A stretch of 64,000 nucleotides of DNA from assembly GCF_900604515.1 (NCBI RefSeq), contig NZ_UWOS01000002.1, positions 310,001 to 374,000 on the forward strand, written 5' to 3'. The position numbers and the translations under genes were made by a program. This document shows, in pieces, positions 34,991 to 43,741 of the stretch (position 1 is its first letter; the number at the start of each line of letters is the position of its first letter). A model generated the notes under the pieces. It did not search any database and had not been told where the DNA came from. It saw only the letters and a program-made list of their open reading frames with translations. This stretch comes from Arcanobacterium ihumii (lineage in GTDB: Bacteria; Actinomycetota; Actinomycetes; Actinomycetales; Actinomycetaceae).

Positions 34991-37093
34991 GTGAATAAAG
35001 CTCAAGAAGCTGCTATGGAGCACTACAGTGCGGGCGTTCCTTGGACAATTGAATCCGTAACTGAAACTCTTGAAAAGAAGCTGGATTCAGCGGTCAGAGA
35101 CTACCCAAATCGAGTTGCAATTGACTTTTTAGGTAGGGAATTTACTTATTCTCAAATCCACGAAGAGGTCAAACGCGCCGCCACAGTCCTTACAATGTGC
35201 GGAGTACGGCGCGGGGATGTTGTTGCACTGATTATGCCAAATTGCCCTCAGCATTATGTTGCATTCTATGCCGCGATGTATCTCGGTGCGACGGTCTCTG
35301 AGCACAATCCACTTGCCCCACCAAGCCAGATCCTTGAGCAACTCAAAAACTCAGGGGCACGCATCGTCATTGCCTGGGAGCAAACAGTTGAAAAACTGAC
35401 CACCGATAAAACCCTTCACGGCTTCACATACTTGGCAGTAGACATCACGCGCGCTCTTCCAAAAAAGTCGCAGATTCTTCTGAAATTGCCACTCAAAGCG
35501 GCTCGCGCACAACGCGCAAAACTTCGAGGAAAGGTTCCAGCTGGAGTCCATTCGTGGGACAACCAAGTCTTCCACGCCGATCCTATGAACCTCAATTCAG
35601 TCCAGCGTCCAGAACTCGAGGACGTAGCTGTTTTGATTCAAACAGGTGGAACAACCGGTAGCCCGAAGGCTGTTCAGTTAACTCACAGCAACTTAGTCTC
35701 AAACTCACTGCAAGTAGAGTATTGGCTCACTGACTTCAAACGTGGAAAAGAAACTGTAGCTGCAGTTCTTCCTTTCTTCCATGCTTTCGGTCTACAACTT
35801 TCACTTTCGGTTTGTGTCAATATGGCTGCCACCCAGGTAATGACCCCAACCTTCGATGTTGACATTCTTTTAGCTGCCCATTCACGACACCCCATCACTT
35901 TCTTCGGAGGGGTACCTCCGATGTTCGACAAAATCCTTAAGAGCATAGAAGACCGACCATCCGTAAATCTCAAATCAATCCGTTTTTCGGTAAGCGGAGC
36001 TATGCCTTTACACCCAGATCTTGCCGCAAAATGGGAAAATACAACCGGCGGTTTTATGATCGAAGGTTACGGAATGAGCGAAGCTAGCCCAGTGATTGCT
36101 GGTTCACCCTATTCCGACCAGCGCCGGCCTTCCACTCTCGGGCTCCCTTTCCCAGCAACAGAGGTATTGATTACAGACCCAGAGGACCCAAGTAAAGAGA
36201 TGCCTATTGGCGAAGTGGGAGAAATTCTGGTACGCGGACCGCAGATCTTCGTCGGCTACCATAATAATCCTGAGGAAACCGAGGCAGTCTTCTGGAATGG
36301 TTGGCTCCGCACCGGCGATTTAGCTCGTTGGGACGATGGATTCCTCATCATGGCTGATCGTCGCAAAGAAATGATCATTAATGGTGGATTTAATGTATAC
36401 CCATCGGAAGTTGAATCTGCGGTGCGTGATATGCCAGGCGTGGTAGATGTCGCGGTTGTGGGTATGCCCGCAGATTCCTTTGGAGAATCTGTAGTTGCAG
36501 CCTTGGTTCTTGAGCCGGGCGCTAAGGTAGATCTGGAATCAGTACGACGCTGGACCGAAGGAAAACTGTCACATTATGCAATGCCAAAATCCATTGCAAT
36601 CTTCGACGACCTCCCGCGTTCTCAACTTGGTAAAGTCATGAGGAAGAGCGTCAAAGAGCAGCTCCAGCACTTTGAACTAAATTCAGGTCAATGGAAACAA
36701 AAACTTTCTGATGCTTCTTCTGCGGCAAGCTCACGATTAGATTCATACTTGCAGTCGATGCACACAATTACAGGTGCCACTCAAGAGCAAATCCGTGACT
36801 GGACTGAAGCGAACGGCGCTCAATTTGAACGCGTTAAGACTTGGGTGAATGAGCATACGCCTTCTTCAGAGGAAATCAAAACCTTTGCAGAAAGCAACGG
36901 AATTACGGTCGAAAATTTCAAGTCATGGTTAGCTCAGTTCTCCGCCGGTAAGTCTACCCAAGGAGACGGTGAGGAAACTGTTAACTTCGATGGTGCCGCA
37001 GTTTCCTCTGGCAATATTGCTGAAACCGAAACTAAAACCAGTCCAGATTCAAGTGCTCCAACTTCTGAGGAAAATCAAGAAAATAGGAATTGA
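34991..37093 (+). CDS. Long-chain acyl-CoA ligase with repeat-bearing C-terminal extension
   Basis: An AMP-forming acyl-CoA synthetase of 700 residues. The P-loop TGGTTGSPK is at about 218-226, the Y-G-M-S-E-A-S-P motif follows, then W-L-R-T-G-D-L-A and the hinge R-R-K-E-M-I-I-N-G-G-F-N-V-Y-P. The catalytic lysine in LGKVMRK is near 548. Family members normally end shortly after this. Here about 135 extra residues follow, with two related segments at about 597-619 and 625-647 (28-residue period, E-x-I-[RK]-x-[WF]-x-E-x-N-G core). It should activate fatty acids for lipid synthesis or breakdown; the tail's role is unknown. Confidence 0.9.
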   Translation: MNKAQEAAMEHYSAGVPWTIESVTETLEKKLDSAVRDYPNRVAIDFLGREFTYSQIHEEVKRAATVLTMCGVRRGDVVALIMPNCPQHYVAFYAAMYLGATVSEHNPLAPPSQILEQLKNSGARIVIAWEQTVEKLTTDKTLHGFTYLAVDITRALPKKSQILLKLPLKAARAQRAKLRGKVPAGVHSWDNQVFHADPMNLNSVQRPELEDVAVLIQTGGTTGSPKAVQLTHSNLVSNSLQVEYWLTDFKRGKETVAAVLPFFHAFGLQLSLSVCVNMAATQVMTPTFDVDILLAAHSRHPITFFGGVPPMFDKILKSIEDRPSVNLKSIRFSVSGAMPLHPDLAAKWENTTGGFMIEGYGMSEASPVIAGSPYSDQRRPSTLGLPFPATEVLITDPEDPSKEMPIGEVGEILVRGPQIFVGYHNNPEETEAVFWNGWLRTGDLARWDDGFLIMADRRKEMIINGGFNVYPSEVESAVRDMPGVVDVAVVGMPADSFGESVVAALVLEPGAKVDLESVRRWTEGKLSHYAMPKSIAIFDDLPRSQLGKVMRKSVKEQLQHFELNSGQWKQKLSDASSAASSRLDSYLQSMHTITGATQEQIRDWTEANGAQFERVKTWVNEHTPSSEEIKTFAESNGITVENFKSWLAQFSAGKSTQGDGEETVNFDGAAVSSGNIAETETKTSPDSSAPTSEENQENRN

Positions 37094-37129
37094 TTCTACG
37101 TACTTTGTAACGTCAGAAACGAATTTGAA

Positions 37130-37181
37130 GTAAACCCCTGAAGTTCACTGGGCAAGTCCCTTGTGCTCTTCAGGGGTTTAC
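37130..37181. terminator. Bidirectional terminator between acyl-CoA ligase gene and nrdR
   Basis: Perfect 14-bp arms GTAAACCCCTGAAG (37130-37143) and its complement (37168-37181) with a 24-base loop, located between convergent genes. Confidence 0.8.
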
Positions 37182-37211
37182 CAGATGACAGCCTTGAGTT
37201 CACAGTTTTCG

Positions 37212-37700
37212 CTAATATGCATCACTGCCGTTGGGATCAGCTTGCACTTGAAGGTTGGAATCTTGACGAAGGTCTTGGATCGCTTGTTCGAAGTCCTCAA
37301 GAGTATCGAAGCTCGAATATACCGAGGCGAAACGCAAATACGCTATTTGGTCAAGATTGCGTAGCGGTTCGAGGATCGCCAAACCGATATCGTGTGCTTC
37401 TATCTGCGAAGCCCCGTGAGCTCGGACCGCTTCTTCCACTTGCTGGGCTAATACAGCTAGCTGGTCTTCAGTTACCGGACGGCCTTGGCATGCCTTTCCC
37501 ACACCCGAAATGATTTTTTCGCGACTGAATGGTTCACTAGCACCAGACCGCTTAATTACGGTCAACGATGCCGTTTCTGTCGTGGAAAAACGGCGTTTAC
37601 ACTCTAGACACTCACGGCGACGACGAATTGTAAAACCATCGTCACTCGTACGAGTATCAATAACACGAGAATCAGGATGTCGGCAAAAAGGGCAATGCAT
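37212..37700 (-). CDS. nrdR: Ribonucleotide reductase repressor NrdR
   Basis: A 162-residue repressor of ribonucleotide reductase genes. The N-terminal zinc ribbon has C3-x-x-C6 and C31-x-x-C34. The following ATP-cone domain starts with V-I-K-R[12 protein letters not shown]. ATP/dATP binding sets its DNA activity. It lies just downstream of the putative SOS-induced gene and may be cotranscribed with it (46-base gap). Its ribonucleotide reductase targets are outside the window. Confidence 0.96.
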   Translation of the reverse strand: MHCPFCRHPDSRVIDTRTSDDGFTIRRRRECLECKRRFSTTETASLTVIKRSGASEPFSREKIISGVGKACQGRPVTEDQLAVLAQQVEEAVRAHGASQIEAHDIGLAILEPLRNLDQIAYLRFASVYSSFDTLEDFEQAIQDLRQDSNLQVQADPNGSDAY

Positions 37701-37746
37701 ACGCTCAAACTAATTGCCAAGCCACTCATATGGCAAGTTGAAGCAA

Positions 37747-38457
37747 TTAATTCAAGAAAACAGACGAAACATTTAACACATGAGAAATCGCGTTTCCTTC
37801 AGAAACTGTGTGTGCAGACTGAGCAAATAAACTACCATTCACAACTCCTACACCAAGGATACCTACCGTGAAAACTGCAAAAAGAACGAGTAATACAGCA
37901 AGAATCTTAAAGAAACCACGTCCGTAAACATATGAATCAACAGCAGTTGCCGATGATGCTATTTGGGAATTCATAGGCAAAGGCGCAACTTGAGATAGTC
38001 GAGTATTGTGCCCCGCGCCAGTTTGACGCAATCCGGGTCGAACGATTTTTCGCGCTACATTGTACTTACGAAACTCATAGAGTTTACTTTCCGTTACTTC
38101 CCTAGCAACTCGCTGATTTGCCTCCTGTGGCGATACCTCGATCCATTCTCCCGACTCAACACTCAGTCCAGATGCTGAGTAAGCAGATGGAACAGCGTAA
38201 ACAGAAGCAGCCCCACGCGAGCGTGGTCGGTCTGGACGAACTACACTATGGCGGGTTCCAACAGGACGATCCAGCGTTACCGAATTAGGAGCCGTTCGAA
38301 CGATCGATAGCTCGGGGAAATTTTGCCCTGCTGGACTGTTACAAACTGCGTTACCGCACCCCACCGGATTCTGCTTGGTAACAGTCTTCACAGCGCGAAG
38401 CGAGCGGGTAGCTTGAATATTTCGAGCTTGCTCGGTACGAACTTTAATAGCAGACAT
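37747..38457 (-). CDS. Putative SOS-induced ChiZ/DivS-like single-pass membrane protein
   Basis: A 236-residue protein starting at the ATG at 38457, chosen because GAGGAGG lies just upstream; the open frame to 38490 lies over a LexA box. It is basic and Arg/Ser-rich, cytoplasmic for about 180 residues, then has one membrane helix (about 182-207) and only about 30 external residues. In mycobacteria and corynebacteria the gene facing lexA encodes ChiZ or DivS, SOS-induced division inhibitors; ChiZ ends in a LysM domain. Here the external tail begins A-H-T-V-S-E-G-N like the start of a LysM repeat but stops there. Function is inferred from position and topology. Confidence 0.7.
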   Translation of the reverse strand: MSAIKVRTEQARNIQATRSLRAVKTVTKQNPVGCGNAVCNSPAGQNFPELSIVRTAPNSVTLDRPVGTRHSVVRPDRPRSRGAASVYAVPSAYSASGLSVESGEWIEVSPQEANQRVAREVTESKLYEFRKYNVARKIVRPGLRQTGAGHNTRLSQVAPLPMNSQIASSATAVDSYVYGRGFFKILAVLLVLFAVFTVGILGVGVVNGSLFAQSAHTVSEGNAISHVLNVSSVFLN

Positions 38458-38467
38458 ATTTTCCTCC

Positions 38468-38483
38468 TCGAACAAACGTTCGT
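38468..38483 (-). promoter_or_regulatory. LexA (SOS) box 1
   Basis: TCGAACAAACGTTCGT, close to the actinobacterial TCGAAC-N4-GTTCGA consensus. It lies 11 bases before the ATG of the ChiZ/DivS-like gene, about at its transcription start. Confidence 0.85.
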
Positions 38484-38498
38484 CGAACATCTGTTCTA
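38483..38498 (-). promoter_or_regulatory. LexA (SOS) box 2
   Basis: TCGAACATCTGTTCTA, overlapping box 1 by one base. It contains the TAGAAC -10 (minus strand, 38493-38498) of a predicted promoter whose TTTACA -35 is at 38515-38520. Confidence 0.75.
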
Positions 38499-38526
38499 AA
38501 CAATAGTCTAAATTTGTAAACTTGTC

Positions 38527-38542
38527 CAGAACACACGTTCGA
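38527..38542 (+). promoter_or_regulatory. LexA (SOS) box 3
   Basis: CAGAACACACGTTCGA, with one diverged flank. It lies between a TTGTCC (38522-38527) and a TAACCT (38543-38548), the likely lexA promoter elements, though their 15-base spacing is short. Confidence 0.65.
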
Positions 38543-38547
38543 TAACC

Positions 38548-38563
38548 TCGAACAAATGTTTGA
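38548..38563 (+). promoter_or_regulatory. LexA (SOS) box 4
   Basis: TCGAACAAATGTTTGA, one mismatch in the second half-site. It lies downstream of the predicted lexA -10 box, 21 bases from box 3, or two DNA turns. Confidence 0.75.
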
Positions 38564-38704
38564 ATTCTTGTTTCTTAGCCTTTAAGCTTGTACTAGAAAG
38601 TTAACAATCGTCTCCTGTCAAAAACGGTTGCCGATTGACTTATTAGAGTTTCATTGTTGTTTTGACCGTATATTTCTACGGAATTTTCAAACCGAGGAGT
38701 AATC

Positions 38705-39445
38705 ATGACTAGTCCCAACATTTCTTTAACGGACCGTCAACGGTTAATCTTCGAACATATTTGGGATTCGATTGATAAGCACGGCTACCCCCCAACCGTT
38801 CGTGAAATCTGCGAGGCCGTTGGACTCGCTTCTACTTCCTCGGCCAAGTACCAACTTGATCTAATTGAGAAGCTAGGTCTTATCTCACGTGATGCACGCA
38901 GATCGCGCACCATTGAAGTAACTGAAATCGGCGAGGATTTTATTCGGTCTACTCGTGGTCTAACGCCAGGAAGTTTGACCAGTTCCGCACCTACTTCTGT
39001 AGCTAATATTTCTCAAGCCAAGAGTGTCCAGTCGGGCGTAACAGTAGACGATCATCGCTACCAGGTATCTGAGCCTGTCAACGTTCCGCTGGTTGGAAGA
39101 ATCGCAGCAGGAACACCGATTCTTGCCGAACAAGAAGTCGAAGATGTTTTCCCTTTACCCAAACAACTCACCGGAACTGGCGACCTTTTCATGTTGCTTG
39201 TTAGTGGAGATTCGATGATTGACGCCGCTATCTGCGATGGAGATTGGGTAGTTGTTCGTAGGCAACCCGTTGCTGAATATGGCGAAATTGTGGCCGCCGT
39301 TATCGATGGCGAAGCAACGGTAAAGGTATTCCAAAAACGAGATGGCCATATTTGGTTAATGCCTCAAAACCCTGACTACGATCCAATTCCAGGAGACAAT
39401 GCTCAGATCGTTGGAAAAGTAGTTACTGTTTTACGGTCACTCTAA
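38705..39445 (+). CDS. lexA: SOS repressor LexA
   Basis: A 246-residue repressor-protease. The winged-helix N-terminus has T-D-R-Q-R-L-I-F-E-H-I and P-P-T-V-R-E-I-C-E-A-V-G-L-A-S-T-S-S. The self-cleavage bond is A135-G136, and the Ser-Lys dyad is S170 (SGDSM) and K207. The GAGGAG ribosome site supports the ATG. RecA, 8 kb away in this window, would trigger its cleavage on DNA damage. Two SOS boxes upstream imply autoregulation. The linker is somewhat longer than in E. coli LexA. Confidence 0.98.
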   Translation: MTSPNISLTDRQRLIFEHIWDSIDKHGYPPTVREICEAVGLASTSSAKYQLDLIEKLGLISRDARRSRTIEVTEIGEDFIRSTRGLTPGSLTSSAPTSVANISQAKSVQSGVTVDDHRYQVSEPVNVPLVGRIAAGTPILAEQEVEDVFPLPKQLTGTGDLFMLLVSGDSMIDAAICDGDWVVVRRQPVAEYGEIVAAVIDGEATVKVFQKRDGHIWLMPQNPDYDPIPGDNAQIVGKVVTVLRSL

Positions 39446-39481
39446 GCAATCGCAAGCTTTACATAACGCACTGGCTCTTAA

Positions 39482-41467
39482 TCACTTACTTTCTCCAGCT
39501 TGGCATTGCGCATTCCGTTGTAGGACTCCTGTCACTACTGCCCGATCGGTCGTTCTCCACATACCCGGCATTGAATTAAGCAAGAAGCCAGCATAACGAG
39601 CGTTTCGTAACCGCGGATCAAGTACGGCGACTACGCCACGATCATCAATCCGTCGAAGCAATCGCCCTGCTCCTTGAGCCAGCAGGAGGGCAGCATTCGT
39701 AGCCGCAACCGACATAAAGCCGTTCCCACCGTGCTTTGAAATTGACTGCGAACGCGCTTGAGCCAAAGGCTCATCAGGGCGCGGGAAGGGAATGCGATCT
39801 ATGATCACCAAGCGATTGGTATGCCCAGGAATATCCACTCCCTGCCAGAGCGATAGCGTGCCAAAAAGAGAGGCTGCATCATCTTGTGCAAACTCTTCCA
39901 CCAGCGTCGAAAGCTGATCTTCCCCTTGGCATAAAACCCTCATTCTCGAATTTTCCCGCATAAATTCAGCGGCGCGAACAGCTGCTGACTTAGATGTAAA
40001 TAAGCCCAGCGCTCCCCCACCCGAGGCTTCAATTAAAAGCCGAATTTCATTTAAATGTTCTTCGCCGTAGCCTTGCTTACCCGGTATTGGAAGATCGGAA
40101 GCTACATAGAGAACACCCTGGGTATGAGGCGAAAATGGAGATCCGACGTCGACCCCACGCCAGGATTCTTTACCTCCGAGAGAAAACCCAACTCGGTTCG
40201 CCATCGCGTCGAATGAATCGCCCAGTTTCAAGGTCGCCGAAGTCAAGACAACTGGGTTTTCTTCAAAAAGATGATGCGCAATCGATACAGAAACATCCAA
40301 CGGCGCTAGATGGCACGACTGATAACCGTCCAGAGACTGGGTTTTCCACGCCACAAGCTGTTCATTTTCAATTGCGTCACCTAGGACGTTGTGCGCAAAC
40401 TCTGAAAGCTCTTGAAGTCGTGAGCGAAGAATTTGCTTCGCGGTAGCCTGAGCCTCGTCTTTAGAGCTCAGCCCAGCAACGTTCTCACCCGCTGCTTGTA
40501 TTCTCCCGAGCAACCGTGCAATAGCATCAGTAAAGTCTTCGTCGAACTCAAGGATTCGACCTTCCGGAATCATTTTAAGCGCTTCATTAAGCTCATCAGC
40601 ACTAAGATCGAGATCCGAATCATCCAACCCACTATGACGCATCATGCGCGCAACTGACGTCACATCGTAGCGCGAAAGTGAACTTGTCAGCTGCGAGGTC
40701 ACTCGCTCCACCAGATCATGTGCTTCGTCGATAATATACGCGTCCTTGGGCGGCAGTACCGGCGTCTGGTTAGCTTGAACTCCCAGCATAGCGTGATTAG
40801 TTACGACGACGTCGGCATCTTCAGCTTCTTGCCTAGCCAACTGCGCAAAACAGGAGCCTCGTAAAGGACATGTATCTCCGATGCACTCACGCTTGGGAAC
40901 GGAAACCTGTGACCAGACCTTGTCACTCACGCCCGGAACCAAGTCATCACGATCGCCGGTATCTGTAACCATTGACCACTCGCGGGCACGAACGACTTCT
41001 TCACCCGTTGCACTGGCCCCAAATTCTCCCTCTGCGCGCGAAAGCAAGGTACCTTCCTCGGGATAACCACCATTTGCCTTGCGCAGGCAAACGTAATTGT
41101 TCCAACCTTTCAACAACGCAACTTGTGGTCGTGTCCCGGTAAGCTCGTAGACGACGTCGGAAACTAACGGCGCATCGTGACGAATGATCTGCCGTTGTAG
41201 TGCCAAGGTAGCGGTAGAAATAATTGACTTTTGCTGACGTTGAACTGCGTTCAACAACGCGGGAACAAGATACCCAAATGATTTTCCGGTGCCAGTTCCC
41301 GCCTGAACCATAAGATGATCATCGTTACTGAGAGCCTCAGTTACTTCTTCAACCATCTGGATCTGACCTGCGCGTGGTAGACCACCAATTCGTTTTACTA
41401 CCTCATGCAGAACGGCCCCTGCGCTCACTTGTTCAGCGGTCACGTCCCCGAGCCGACCATTACTCAT
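39482..41467 (-). CDS. DinG/YoaA-type ATP-dependent helicase
   Basis: A 661-residue XPD-like superfamily II helicase. Walker A AGTGTGKS is at 56-63, the DEAH box appears as I-I-D-E-A-H-D-L, and a four-cysteine Fe-S region includes C-I-G-D-T-C-P-L-R-G-S-C. The last motif is Q-G-A-G-R-L-L-R-R. Such helicases unwind R-loops or damaged DNA structures. It is 11 bases downstream of hflX and converges on lexA (36-base gap). No SOS box lies at its start, so SOS control is not evident. Confidence 0.92.
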   Translation of the reverse strand: MSNGRLGDVTAEQVSAGAVLHEVVKRIGGLPRAGQIQMVEEVTEALSNDDHLMVQAGTGTGKSFGYLVPALLNAVQRQQKSIISTATLALQRQIIRHDAPLVSDVVYELTGTRPQVALLKGWNNYVCLRKANGGYPEEGTLLSRAEGEFGASATGEEVVRAREWSMVTDTGDRDDLVPGVSDKVWSQVSVPKRECIGDTCPLRGSCFAQLARQEAEDADVVVTNHAMLGVQANQTPVLPPKDAYIIDEAHDLVERVTSQLTSSLSRYDVTSVARMMRHSGLDDSDLDLSADELNEALKMIPEGRILEFDEDFTDAIARLLGRIQAAGENVAGLSSKDEAQATAKQILRSRLQELSEFAHNVLGDAIENEQLVAWKTQSLDGYQSCHLAPLDVSVSIAHHLFEENPVVLTSATLKLGDSFDAMANRVGFSLGGKESWRGVDVGSPFSPHTQGVLYVASDLPIPGKQGYGEEHLNEIRLLIEASGGGALGLFTSKSAAVRAAEFMRENSRMRVLCQGEDQLSTLVEEFAQDDAASLFGTLSLWQGVDIPGHTNRLVIIDRIPFPRPDEPLAQARSQSISKHGGNGFMSVAATNAALLLAQGAGRLLRRIDDRGVVAVLDPRLRNARYAGFLLNSMPGMWRTTDRAVVTGVLQRNAQCQAGESK

Positions 41468-41478
41468 CGCGTCGATTC

Positions 41479-42957
41479 CTAGGCCTGTTTAAGAGGGATT
41501 CCCGCTGATTCAATGTGAGCGGCTATCTCATTCGTAATACGTGCAATTACGCGAGTACCTGCATCAGTAAATTCTTCAGTGAGGATCTCACCATCGGCAT
41601 GGATCTGGGATACCAAATCGCCACGTGTATATGGAATAACCGTATCGATATGAATTGACGGTCGAGGAAGCATCTTCTCAATCTGTACTTTAAGATCTTC
41701 GATTCCTTCCCCAGTGACCGAACTAATCGCTATTGATTGCGGAAAACGCGAGCGCAGAGCAGCTATATCAACTGGATTCGCTAAATCACTCTTAGACAGA
41801 ATAATGAGCTCAGGAATATCTAGGGTTCCTTCTACATCACGAAGGACATCGTGGACAGCTTGGACTTGCCCGATCGGATCTGAATGTGCAGAGTCAACAA
41901 CGTGCAAAATAAGGTCTGATTCTGCAACTTCCTCCAGTGTAGATCTAAATGCCTCCACCAGTTGAGTAGGAAGGGAACGTACAAAGCCGACTGTGTCTGT
42001 TAACGTGTATTCACGTCCGTCAGCTGTTTCAGTACGACGCACAGTTGGATCCAAGGTTGCAAACAGTGCGTTTTCAACCAAGACTCCAGCATCTGTTAGC
42101 ACATTCATCAGGGAAGACTTCCCAGCATTCGTATATCCAACCACTACGACCGAAGGAATCTTATTCCGACGACGCGTACTACGTCTAGTTTCGCGCCCAG
42201 GTTTCATATTCGCAATATCTTTACGAAGCTTCGCCATACGCGTTCGAATACGACGACGGTCTAGCTCGATTTTCGTTTCGCCTGGACCGCGCGAACCAAT
42301 CCCCGCACCACCTGCGACGCGACCACCAGCCTGGCGAGACATCGAATCTCCCCAACCACGTAGGCGAGGCAACAGATACTCCAGCTGCGCAAGCTCCACT
42401 TGAGCTTTGCCCTCTCGCGACTTAGCGTGCTGCGCAAAAATATCGAGAATCAAAGCTGTTCGATCAATGACTTTTACTTTGACGATATCTTCGAGAGCTC
42501 GGCGTTGAGAAGGTGCCAATTCCGAATCAACAATTACTGTATCGGCACCGGTTTGAGCAACAATTTCGCCAAGTTCTTTAGCTTTTCCGGATCCAAGAAA
42601 TGTTGCTGGATCGGGTAATTGGCGGTGTTGAATAAGACCGTCCATCACTTCAGAGCCCGCTGTTTCCGCAAGAGCAGCTAATTCACGTAAAGAATCCTCA
42701 GCCGATTCCAAGGTACCATCAAGCCATAAACCTGCTAGAACAACCTTTTCAAGGCGAAGCTGCCGGTATTCGATATCAACGAGTTCTTCTCGCTCAGAAG
42801 CAACATCAACTACTCGCTTTAGCGAACTTCTTACACCACGTTCAAAATCATCTCCTGCCCACGAGCCGTTATAAGCAGGATCTTGCTGCAGAGCTGTACC
42901 GATATGCGGGTCAAGTTCAATTGATTTGTTGTTGCGTTCACTAGGTTGAGTATTAAT
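41479..42957 (-). CDS. hflX: Ribosome-associated GTPase HflX, with an unusual start codon
   Basis: HflX rescues and splits stalled ribosomes. The first normal start codon in frame is TTG at 42711, but the same frame upstream encodes clear HflX sequence (V-E-Y-R-Q-L-R-L-E-x-V-V-L-A-G-L-W type) as far as about 42960 with no ATG, GTG or TTG. I propose ATT at 42957 (or 42960), with GGAG at 42965-42968 seven or four bases before it; this gives about 492 residues, normal for actinobacterial HflX. The N-terminal G-S-G-K-A-x-E-L, the coiled R-R-R-I-R linker and the GTPase loop G-Y-T-N-A-G-K-S-S-L are present. A sequencing error is the alternative. Confidence 0.85.
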   Translation of the reverse strand: MNTQPSERNNKSIELDPHIGTALQQDPAYNGSWAGDDFERGVRSSLKRVVDVASEREELVDIEYRQLRLEKVVLAGLWLDGTLESAEDSLRELAALAETAGSEVMDGLIQHRQLPDPATFLGSGKAKELGEIVAQTGADTVIVDSELAPSQRRALEDIVKVKVIDRTALILDIFAQHAKSREGKAQVELAQLEYLLPRLRGWGDSMSRQAGGRVAGGAGIGSRGPGETKIELDRRRIRTRMAKLRKDIANMKPGRETRRSTRRRNKIPSVVVVGYTNAGKSSLMNVLTDAGVLVENALFATLDPTVRRTETADGREYTLTDTVGFVRSLPTQLVEAFRSTLEEVAESDLILHVVDSAHSDPIGQVQAVHDVLRDVEGTLDIPELIILSKSDLANPVDIAALRSRFPQSIAISSVTGEGIEDLKVQIEKMLPRPSIHIDTVIPYTRGDLVSQIHADGEILTEEFTDAGTRVIARITNEIAAHIESAGIPLKQA

Positions 42958-43061
42958 AATCGGACTCCAATCTTCTGGTTCTATTCTCTCATGTTATGAA
43001 TTATTTCGACACTGTGAAAACACCGACTCCATGCGAGCAAAACAACGGCTCCAAGACACGG

Positions 43062-43067
43062 TATTCT
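43062..43067 (+). promoter_or_regulatory. -10 box of leaderless promoter of the RsmC-like gene
   Basis: TATTCT lies exactly six bases before the GTG at 43074. On the minus strand the overlapping TAGAAT (43063-43068) could serve hflX. Confidence 0.5.
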
Positions 43068-43073
43068 AGAGTC

Positions 43074-43688
43074 GTGAGTGATCATTATTTTTCTTCCCAG
43101 CCTGATTCAGATGTAAAAGAGCATCGGTTTAATCTTGAAATCCGCGGTAACGAATTTTCGATTCATACTCAAAATGGGGTTTTTTCCACTCACGGATTAG
43201 ATAAAGGAACTGCAGTTCTGCTCTCGAAAGTTCCATCACCTCAAGTTCCATCAGGAGCGCTTGCCGTTGATCTTGGATGCGGCTGGGGGCCAATCACCCT
43301 TGCCTTAGCTACCGAAGCTCCCAACGCCGTCGTTCTTGGTGTAGATATAAATGAACGCGCGATGGCGCTCGCCGCTGAAAATATCGCCACCAACCACGTT
43401 AAAAACGCTAGCATCGATAACTCTAAAAACGCTTATCAACGCCTTAAAGATTCGGGACAAACAATTGACTTGATGTGGTCGAACCCGCCAATCAGGATCG
43501 GTAAAACCGAACTCCATGAACTACTTTCGCAATGGTTTGACCTGTTGAGTCCTCAGGGAAAAGCATTTATCGTTGTTCAGAAGAATTTAGGCGCAGATTC
43601 GCTCGCTCGCTGGATTACCAAAAATGGATACACGGTTGAAAAAATTGGTTCATCAAAAGGCTTCCGCGTTTTTGAGATTTCTCGCTAA
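43074..43688 (+). CDS. RsmC-like class I SAM methyltransferase
   Basis: A 204-residue methyltransferase of the RsmC/YbiN 'methyltransferase small' family, likely acting on guanine N2 of rRNA. I start at GTG 43074 because the protein then begins S-D-H-Y-F-S-S, the usual family start, with a -10 box six bases ahead; the frame runs open to 42996. The SAM site is V-D-L-G-C-G-W-G-P-I-T. The catalytic motif is S-N-P-P-I-R-I-G, matching the N-P-P-[FIY] motif of base-amino methyltransferases. Confidence 0.88.
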   Translation: MSDHYFSSQPDSDVKEHRFNLEIRGNEFSIHTQNGVFSTHGLDKGTAVLLSKVPSPQVPSGALAVDLGCGWGPITLALATEAPNAVVLGVDINERAMALAAENIATNHVKNASIDNSKNAYQRLKDSGQTIDLMWSNPPIRIGKTELHELLSQWFDLLSPQGKAFIVVQKNLGADSLARWITKNGYTVEKIGSSKGFRVFEISR

Positions 43689-43741
43689 CGTCCGCCTCCT
43701 TCGAACTAACAATCTCTAACTACCGCCTTCGCATGGTCAGC

